64,000 nt of DNA from assembly GCF_030272615.1 (NCBI RefSeq), contig NC_081411.1:161058971-161122970 (forward strand), in the 5' to 3' direction. Both the position numbers and the translations under genes were made by a program. The first letter of the stretch is position 1; each line of letters opens with the position of its first letter. Shown piece by piece: positions 57,366-64,000 of the stretch. Under the pieces are notes generated by a model. It was given only the letters and a program-made list of their open reading frames with translations, did not search any database and was not told the origin of the DNA. This DNA comes from Cryptomeria japonica. Its lineage: Eukaryota > Streptophyta > Pinopsida > Cupressales > Cupressaceae.

Positions 57366-58130
57366 TTATCTTAGGTTATTGCAGTATATGAACGGATTAG
57401 GATCACCGTTAGCTGTTACCTCCACTCCATTGTGAGGAAACTTAATGCATTGGTGATATGTAGATGGGACTGCCCTCATTTCATGAATCCAAGGACGTCC
57501 TAGCAATATATTATAAGTGAGATCTAGATCTAGGACTTGACAAACCACATCCTTCGTAATGAGCCCAACTCTGAGAGGTAAGGTGACTGTGCCCTTGGAC
57601 GAACACTCTTCATCATCATATGCCTTGATGGTGATTTGATTTGTAGAATTCACAGCTTTGTCAAAATATCCCAATTGTTTAATAGTGCTCAATGTACAAA
57701 TGTTTAGACCTGCTCCTCCATCTATCAGGACTCGTTTGAATCTATGTTTGTGTATGAAGGCTTCAATGTGTAGTGGTGCATTATGTGGCTGACTTACGGA
57801 GGCATCGTCAGCTTTTGTGAATGTAAGGGAATGTGGAACGGAAAGGTATCCCACCATGGCTTGAAACTGGTCCATGCTCAGATCAGTAGGAACGGTGGTG
57901 TCTCTCAAGATTTTGTCAAGAATGGCTTTATGTGTGAGGGATATGCGTAAGAGCTCAAGGATGGAGATGAGTGTGGGTGTCTTGCCTAACTGTTCTACAA
58001 GGTCATACTCAGGCTTAGTTGATGAGGAAGCGATGTTTTTGGCTGGAGCACCTTGCAAAGTGATTTTACCTCGACGGGTTGTAACATGACATTCAGAGGT
58101 AGGTTCGGAAGAAGATCCAACGTCTTTTAG
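57366..58130 (-). pseudogene. Tat element aspartic protease
   Basis: The 230-codon frame 58058-57366 carries FKRVLIDGGAGLNICTLSTI at about 57733-57675 (catalytic Asp in DGGAG) and YNILLGRPWIHEMRAVPSTY at about 57515-57455. These are the two landmarks of Tat-type proteases. The frame is open from 58058 to the stop at 57366. The enzyme would cut the gag-pol polyprotein. Confidence 0.9.
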
Positions 58131-58359
58131 GACAATCTTGGGTCTCTAGGTAGAATTCTCAGGAGTTTTATCCTTGATGATAATAGTAGAGACATAACTA
58201 TCCATCGAAATGTGATTGATAGTTGAATCATAGTTAGAGGATGCTCTGGTATAGTTGGTTTGATCCTCTGTGGCTTTAGCTTTTCCCTTGTCATGTTTTG
58301 GGAATGGTTCCTTAAACATCTCATGTTCTTGATTGGAGGAATGTCCCTCAATCTCAATG

Positions 58360-58480
58360 TCACCTCTATCAATGAGATCTTGTATGATGTTCTTTAGTCG
58401 ATGACAATTTCTTGTCTTATGACCCTTGCTCTTATGAAATTCATAATACTCATCATCATTCCACCAATTTGGTTTAACCT
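58360..58480 (-). pseudogene. Gag C-terminal zinc-knuckle relic
   Basis: The minus strand reads YYEFHKSKGHKTRNCHRLKN followed by IIQDLIDRG. The arrangement C-x2-H-x4-GH-x4-C is usual for Tat gag. Here the first cysteine is tyrosine, so one zinc ligand is lost. Confidence 0.7.
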
Positions 58481-58775
58481 TGGTTCATATGGAGGAAAAT
58501 CTGGAATTGTGATTACCTTGTTTGCCACTAGCTTCTTGAAGATTGACTCAAGTGGTTCTCCCAATGGGGTGTACTTCCTTCATGATTTGGAAGTTGTTTG
58601 ATTATTCACTTGATTTTTTGTAGAACTTGATCTCGGAAAGATGAATTTGGGTTGCACCATGTTGGCATCAACAACACCATCATTGACCGAGTTCTTGTTT
58701 TTATTCCAAAATCTTGGCTTGTCTTTTCCTTTAAAGTCCTCTTTGTTTTCCTTGAATATCTTAATGACTCCTTGT

Positions 58776-59917
58776 TCAATTAGGACCTTTTGTCGCTAAA
58801 CCCTTTTCAATGGCATCCTTGAAGGTGGACAAACAAGCTTTCCTTAGATCATAACCAATGTCTTTGTTAACATTCTGGGTGAACATTTCTACCATTTGTT
58901 TTTGTGGAATTTCACAAGAGCATCTGCTAGCTAGATTCCTCCATCTTTGTAAAAATGATGCAAAAGACTCTCCCTCTTTTTGCTTGGTGTTGCACAAAGT
59001 AGTGACTGATATGTCTGTCTCTATATTCTAGGAGAAATGTTGAATAAATGCCTCTGCTAGGTCACCCCATGACTTAATGCCAGGTGGAAGTTGGGAGAAC
59101 CATTCCATAGCTTGATCACCTAAGCTTTGTGGGAATAATCTCATCAAATATGTCTCTTCTGCTACTATCTCAATGCAAGCTGTAAAAAACAGTCTTATGT
59201 GTGCCTTACGATCCCCTTTTCCTCTGTACTTATCAAACTTAGGTGTCACAAAGTGTGTAGGAAATGGAGGCATTGGAATGCTCTTGTCAAATGGATAAGG
59301 ACATATGTCTCTCATTGTGTATGTTGGATTTGGTGTATTTATGTCCTCCATTTTCTTTTGTAAGTCCTTGATTTGTTGCTCCAAATTGTTCTTAGGTGGA
59401 GATCGACTTCTTGGACCATACCCCATGCTTGAGGCACCAATTGGAGGAGGAGCATGTTGCATATATGGATGATATTGATCATACACATGTTCATATGGAG
59501 GAGGTCTATAGTGATGCTGTGTATATGGACCACTTGGTATAGATTCATGTTGAGGAATGAAATATCTATTTTGTCCATGTATACGATACTCTACAGGCAT
59601 GTCATGTTCTAATGTGTTGCCCCCAAATTTGACACGGGGTTTCCTTGTGTCCAAATTTTGAGCATGCCTTTGAATATCCAATTGCTTTGGTGGTTAATCC
59701 TTAGCATTGGTATGTGATTGAGCATATCTTTCTGCATAAGACTTCCATAATGGTCTGCGAAGGTGAGTATCATATGCTTGACCATGTTATTATTGTTATC
59801 CATTTTCACCATAAATATTTTGGCATGCCCGATGGGACTCTTGTCCCTTTTTGCATTTAACATCCTTATTGCAGATTTTGTGTTTTGAAGTTGCAGATCT
59901 GACATTTTCAACAACAT
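58776..59917 (-). pseudogene. Tat element gag (broken)
   Basis: The 217-codon frame 59681-59028 reads VEYRIHGQNRYFIPQHE, a Tyr-, Pro- and His-rich part, then a coiled coil (LEQQIKDLQKKMEDI) and the retrotransposon gag core (GDRKAHIRLFFTACIEIVAE, DQAMEWFSQLPPGIKSWGDL). After a TAG it continues at 58997-58776 with TKQKEGESFASFLQRWRNLA. Upstream, PLWKSYAERYAQ is visible in another frame near 59750. The start is not certain. Gag forms the particle. Confidence 0.85.
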
Positions 59918-59934
59918 TTTGATATTTTTGCATC

Positions 59935-60195
59935 TGCGTACTTTTGGATCGCATTTTTTATTTTTTGGCGCATCTGCGACATCTGGAACTGCGTCTATGT
60001 TATTGACAGTATTTTATTTTGCAGATTCCAGAAACTGCGTTTGTGTTCCTCAGTCGCGTCTATGGTGTTTTTAGATGTGTCTATGTCTAGAAGTCGCGTC
60101 TGGGTTCTAGAGCCACGTCTATGTCTCACAGAGCCGCGTTTGCATCACGAAGTCGCATCTGTGTTGAAGGTAATCGCGTCTATGTGCATCAGTTT
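59935..60195 (+). repeat. Second array of CGCGTCTRTG-like repeats (about 11 copies)
   Basis: Words such as GCATCTGCG, TCGCGTCTATG, CCACGTCTATG and TCGCATCTGTG recur every 20-30 bp, in the same strand direction as the array at 48408-48702. It lies just upstream of gag in sense orientation, in the element leader. Confidence 0.8.
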
Positions 60196-61867
60196 TAAAT
60201 TTATTTTTTTTTAGGTTTTCATTTTTCATCATTTGGTCTTGCATTTAATGTTTCAGATCTAATTTATTTTGAGCTAACATCTTCAGATCTAGCTAACGAA
60301 ATTGGTGCAGCTTGTCTTGAAAGCAAAATCATTTTGTTGAAGGCCCCTATTTTCACAAAGTCTTTTGGGTTTAAAATTTACCCAACTTGTGTGCTTGCAG
60401 GAAGGGGTGATTATTTGAAATAATCCAAACTACTAATAAATCTTTGTTGCAGGTCCTTGGCAAGGGTTTTTGGATTTTTATTGTGTGCCTTGTTTTCATA
60501 GACTAGCAAACACTTCAATTGGTGCACTAAAATTGAATCATTGTCTTTTATGTCTTGAGCAATAGGCTCTTTTTGTTTAATCTTTAGAGGGCCTATCTTC
60601 CCGTGTGGTCATTAGGACTACTAGTGAGAAGAGAATGACCCAAGTGGTAGCGAGGAAAACCCACCTCTTTCAAATCACTATAAACAACTGTATTCATGGT
60701 GAAAACTATGAATAACGTGTGCTAATTAGTTCATACCGACACTATGTCTCCCCATAAACCCATTTGATCAAATTTATTTGATCAGTTGTAGGGCGTAACC
60801 CCTACCGGCTAGGAGCCTTCTATATTTATAGAGCTGAAAGTGCCGCATGTATGGCCACATGAGCGGATGCCCTTACTAGCACCTTTTTGTTTTAGAAGCC
60901 CAAATCCTTCTAGTTGTTGGGGCAGGAGCTCGGACCTCTGGTAGCAGCCCACACACATACGGTTCTTAGTAGAGATACAAAGTTCACCACGGGGAGTTTT
61001 CATGGGGACTGATGCTTGGCTTACCCAAGAAGTGAGTGCCAAGGGTGGAGCCAATGAGGTCAAGCATATAAGTATCCACTCTGAATAGCGTAGCCTTGGG
61101 GGTAAAACCCCATGTGGGATCAACAACTATTGTCTTGGCCAGCCATAAGAATTGTGCTTGACTTATTTTAAACATTCAAACATTCAAGACCAAATAACAA
61201 AACATTGTGTCTTTTGTGTCTTCAAGTGCATGCAAAACATTTTTACATCAAACAACACACTTTTCTTGGAGTCATTTTGAGTCTAAACACTTGCAAACAT
61301 TGAGTCCTCATCAACATTGTGTCCTCTTGTCACGAAAAATAGTCAAACATTCAGGTTTGGTCACAACCAACAACTTCACAAATTGGAAAATTTTTATAGT
61401 CCAGCAAATAAGAGCAATCAGTTTCAGAATTCTTGAGCTTCCTAGGTTATTTCTCCAGGTTTTCATCTAGCATTCAACTTGTCTTTGGGTCTCACAAAGT
61501 CCATCATTGCTTTACATCTTACATTACATTCACATTTGTCTAAACTTGAGTCAAAAGGTCACTTGCTTGTCCTCATCATACTTTGTCAACACACTACATA
61601 CAACAACATTTTGCTAAGTGGTCCCTCATCAAGGTCTATCACCTTTGGGTCTCATTTGGTCTTACTTAGAGTCAAGCTCAACTTACCTCATCAAGAGAAA
61701 CTATCATCTCTTTGGAAGTCATACCTACTCTACTACATGCATACTTGGTCTTACACTTTGGACATTGCAAGTACACCTCAGATTCATTTACATTCCATCC
61801 AACTCTTGGTCTTCCATACTTTTTCCATTTTCATCTAGTCTCACACATCTTGGTCAATACCTAGTTC
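60196..61867. other. Leader region of the Tat element
   Basis: Long untranslated-like stretch between the second antisense ORF and gag. The minus-strand open frame at 60809-61126 has no recognisable domain. The plus strand from 61140 to 61860 is rich in CACTT, CATTT and GTCTT words and could be the 5' leader of the antisense ORF that follows. Confidence 0.4.
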
Positions 61868-62389
61868 ATGGTTGAAACCTGTCTTCAAAAATCTAGGAGA
61901 GAAACTCAAGAGGCTCAAGAGTCCGCAAACATGAGTTCTTATGAGTATGACAATGATATCTTTTTCAATTCTGATCATACTACATTACCTGACATGGATG
62001 CCTATAGAAACATTCCAAATGTTGAGAACATGGACACTACAAACAACAATGATACACACAATGATGATATGGACAACTTTTCAGTACATTCAGTAGATGT
62101 GAAAGAATCCATTATGGATCCCCATTTCAATCGACTGGTTGAGGAAATAATGAGGAGGGATAGACAATACTTCTTACAAATGATGGCACAAAGTGGAGCC
62201 AAGATACCTCATGATTTTGACATGTCTCAAATAATGGAAAATCAACCTTTGCAACAACCTCACTCCAACATGGATCAAAGGAGGCCTAATAGTGGAGGCA
62301 ATAGAAGACCACATCTTGTGCCTAAATCACCATCATCTTTGTTTCAAAAACTAGAGGTCCCACCGGGCGTGCCAAAATGTTTATGGTGA
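61868..62389 (+). CDS. Second antisense ORF next to the 5' LTR (unknown, 173 codons)
   Basis: An uninterrupted ATG-started frame on the strand opposite gag-pol. It reads an acidic and Asn-rich first half (YEYDNDIFFNSDHTTLPDMD, NNNDTHNDDMDNFS), then HFNRLVEEIMRRDRQYFLQM and a Pro- and Gln-rich end. Its last codons cross the primer-binding site and the first 12 bases of the LTR. It is the longest antisense frame that is still fully open, while the coding genes on the other strand are broken. The segment around RRDRQYF looks like a folded helix pair. I cannot name the family. Confidence 0.5.
   Translation: MVETCLQKSRRETQEAQESANMSSYEYDNDIFFNSDHTTLPDMDAYRNIPNVENMDTTNNNDTHNDDMDNFSVHSVDVKESIMDPHFNRLVEEIMRRDRQYFLQMMAQSGAKIPHDFDMSQIMENQPLQQPHSNMDQRRPNSGGNRRPHLVPKSPSSLFQKLEVPPGVPKCLW
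62360..62377 (-). other. Primer-binding site of the Tat element
   Basis: On the minus strand the LTR end (CCATAAACA) is followed after three T residues by TGGCACGCCCGGTGGGAC. It begins with TGG as required for pairing with a tRNA 3' CCA end. The tRNA was not identified. It fixes the element direction as minus. Confidence 0.75.
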
Positions 62390-63140
62390 AAATGGATAAC
62401 AATAATAACGATATTGAAATCCTAAATGAATTCAACCACAAAACCCTAGCCTAACAACAACAAAGATCCACCATAACATATGAAGATTACCTAAGACAAT
62501 GCAAATCAAATGAAATCATAAAGATTATACCATCACATGTCCAATAGGGTTTGGATCTCCATTGATCTTGCTTGATATATTTGCTCTTAGATTTTATGTG
62601 CACAAGAGCTCAACAAAGAATGGAATGTGGTTGCAAGTAGGATCGCATATGCCAAGTAGTCAATTGATCAAGTAGTTAGGTAGTTAGGATGATTGATTAT
62701 GAAGGAAGCATCTCCTTATATAGAAGACACTATATGAAATGGAGGGATAAGATTGAGAGGTGTAAAAGGAGGTTGGCTATGATTAGAGGGTAGGTAAAAG
62801 AAATAATAAAATAATGAAAGGGGTAGGTAGTGTAGGAATTAAGAGAAGAATGACATGTGTCATGGGTAGAAAAGGTTAATGAATTAATTAAATAAATAAA
62901 GATTTATTTAATTAATAGAAGAAGTGGGATTAATTAAATAAATAAGATTTTTATTTAATTTAGGAAAAAGATAATTTAAATAAACAAATGTATTTATTTA
63001 AATGAGAAATAAGGCTAGAAGAGGATAAATGAATTAATTAAATAAATAAAGATTTATTTAATTAATAGAAGAATTAAGATTAGATAATTAAATAAATAAA
63101 ATATTTATTTAATTAGACTAGACAATTTTAGGTGTCTACA
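62378..63140 (-). mobile_element. 5' LTR of the Tat element (763 bp)
   Basis: Direct copy of 47110-47887. It lacks 15 bp and carries the same five palindromes (about 62876-63116) and the same sense TATA box (minus-strand TCTATATAAGG at about 62713-62723). Confidence 0.95.
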
Positions 63141-63145
63141 ATATT

Positions 63146-64000
63146 AATTATGCAAAATACAGTGATGTCATGACTAGTAGATAATTATCAAAATTCTTGT
63201 TCGGGGCATTTGTGAGCCTTCTGAAAATTCAAGAAGGAGAGCAACCAGACAAGAAGACCATACCAAACATATAGTATCCTTCCAATCCTTACATATACAA
63301 TCTTAAGATATTTAAAAACTATAAAGAGTCTGAGTGGCAGAATCTCTGCTGCCAAATTAACAAAGATTATACTATTTAAAACCAAAATTACTCATTTGAA
63401 AGTCTAAAACAGTTAGAAAAAACTTTATACAGATCTCAATTGGGAACCTAGCTTGTTGTTTCGTTGGAGGCTTCAGATTGAGGAGTCACATTTCTCGCTC
63501 TCCCATGGCCTTTGCTCAGGGGATGACCACGGCCATGTCTGGACCCACGATGACCCCTGCTCGAACTGCCCCTGCATGCCTACTTCGTCTGAGGACTCTC
63601 ATTTTCTGCTTTCATCGGCAAGAGGCCGTTGAGTCTAGCAAATTGGATAAGGTCATCTTCTCTACCCAGGTCTTCTGTTTCTTCCCCTAGAAACTGCCAT
63701 TTAAGGTAGCCAAGGCCTAGTCCGGCAAATACCCTATGTCGATTGAGGTCCTTTCCTTTCAAATCTAGTAAAAAAGGGTAGTAGTTGATTAGTTCACCAT
63801 GAGCATTAAACAAAATTTTGTCACCAGGCCGAGGAGCCCCTGAATCATGGATAGCCTTATTTAGGATTTCTTGAAGCTCTTGGAGAATCTCTTCTGGGAA
63901 TAGCTTCTTTGTGAGGTTCCAAACTGCTTGCTTTGCAAGTTTTAAATCCAACAAAGAAGTGACAAAACTGGAGGAAATGCTAGTGTTATCTTGGGGATAC
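63146..64000 (-). mobile_element. LINE D 3' part with an unknown ORF
   Basis: The sequence right of the Tat element continues the LINE tail seen at 47065-47109. On the minus strand an open frame enters from the window edge and runs to a stop at 63580. It reads LFPEEILQELQEILNKAIHD, DKILFNAHGELINYYPFLLD and VFAGLGLGYLKWQFLGEETE. No domain was recognised. An untranslated tail of about 430 bp follows. If the A-run at 47065 belongs to it, this is a third LINE with an unknown ORF at its 3' end. Confidence 0.5.

Larger units (their letters stand above)
47105..63145 (-). mobile_element. Ty3/gypsy retrotransposon, Tat lineage, about 16 kb, with two antisense ORFs
   Basis: A complete insertion with LTRs at 47110-47887 and 62378-63140 and the 5-bp target duplication ATATT (47105-47109 and 63141-63145). 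Coding order on the minus strand is gag, protease, G-patch-like region, RT, RNase H, a second RNase H of the Tat type, and integrase. The two LTRs differ by one 15-bp deletion and roughly two dozen substitutions by eye (about 3%, mostly transitions). The interior has many stops. Two ORFs run on the plus strand, one near each LTR. It inserted into the 3' untranslated tail of LINE D. Confidence 0.95.

Overview
The window reads as nuclear DNA of a seed plant, most probably a gymnosperm (conifer). The reasons are long AT-rich stretches, no recognisable host gene, dense nesting of LTR retrotransposons and L1-type LINEs, one LTR of about 3.6 kb, a Tat-type Ty3/gypsy element, and decayed copies full of in-frame stops. 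The clade call is inference from protein flavour and architecture; no organelle, rRNA or tRNA gene was seen. Everything that can be named is a mobile element or a repeat.

Layout. 1-3840: relics of copia-like elements (zinc-knuckle gag remnant; an LTR at 1306-1830 followed by an initiator-Met-type primer site) and a LINE-like tail. 3840-8365: AT-rich DNA with a 282-bp tandem duplication and a repeat that recurs inverted near 41.6-42.0 kb. 8366-12560: copy 1 of a large non-coding block that recurs at about 30.5-33.4 kb (copy 2) and 42.8-47.06 kb (copy 3), always in + orientation. 12.64-19.4 kb: two abutting + strand LINE fragments; the second carries an extra ORF region after RNase H. 20.15-28.39 kb: an inverted-repeat structure with a long hairpin inside it, split by a nearly complete minus-strand LINE (20.93-27.58 kb) that also has an extra ORF after RNase H. 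28.4-30.5 kb: little except pyrimidine-rich DNA. Copy 2 of the block holds a small TIR element and a LINE tail. 33.4-40.33 kb: remnant of a copia-like element with gag and protease, then an unknown acidic domain where integrase and RT should be, then a polypurine tract and a 3643-bp LTR. 40.34-41.55 kb: 5' part of another minus-strand LINE. 42.2-42.75 kb: second copy of the TIR family.

The right quarter is the best-preserved unit: a Ty3/gypsy Tat-lineage element (47110-63140, coding on the minus strand, 5-bp duplication ATATT, LTRs of 778 and 763 bp). It encodes gag, protease, a G-patch-like segment, RT, two RNase H domains and integrase, all broken by stops; the RT catalytic motif is YVND instead of YVDD. 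It inserted into the 3' end of a minus-strand LINE, which had itself inserted into block copy 3.

The most interesting system is at the 3' end of that Tat element, on the opposite strand. It looks like a complete gene: TATA box, short first exon, an 824-bp GT-AG intron, and a long plant-mobile-domain (PMD) exon with a coiled-coil tail. The intron is largely filled by two arrays: about 15 degenerate copies of a CGCGTCTGTG-like motif, and seven 25-nt units that form 5-bp hairpins whose stem bases change in compensating pairs. A related CGCGTCTRTG array on the same strand, and a second antisense ORF, lie at the other end of the element.
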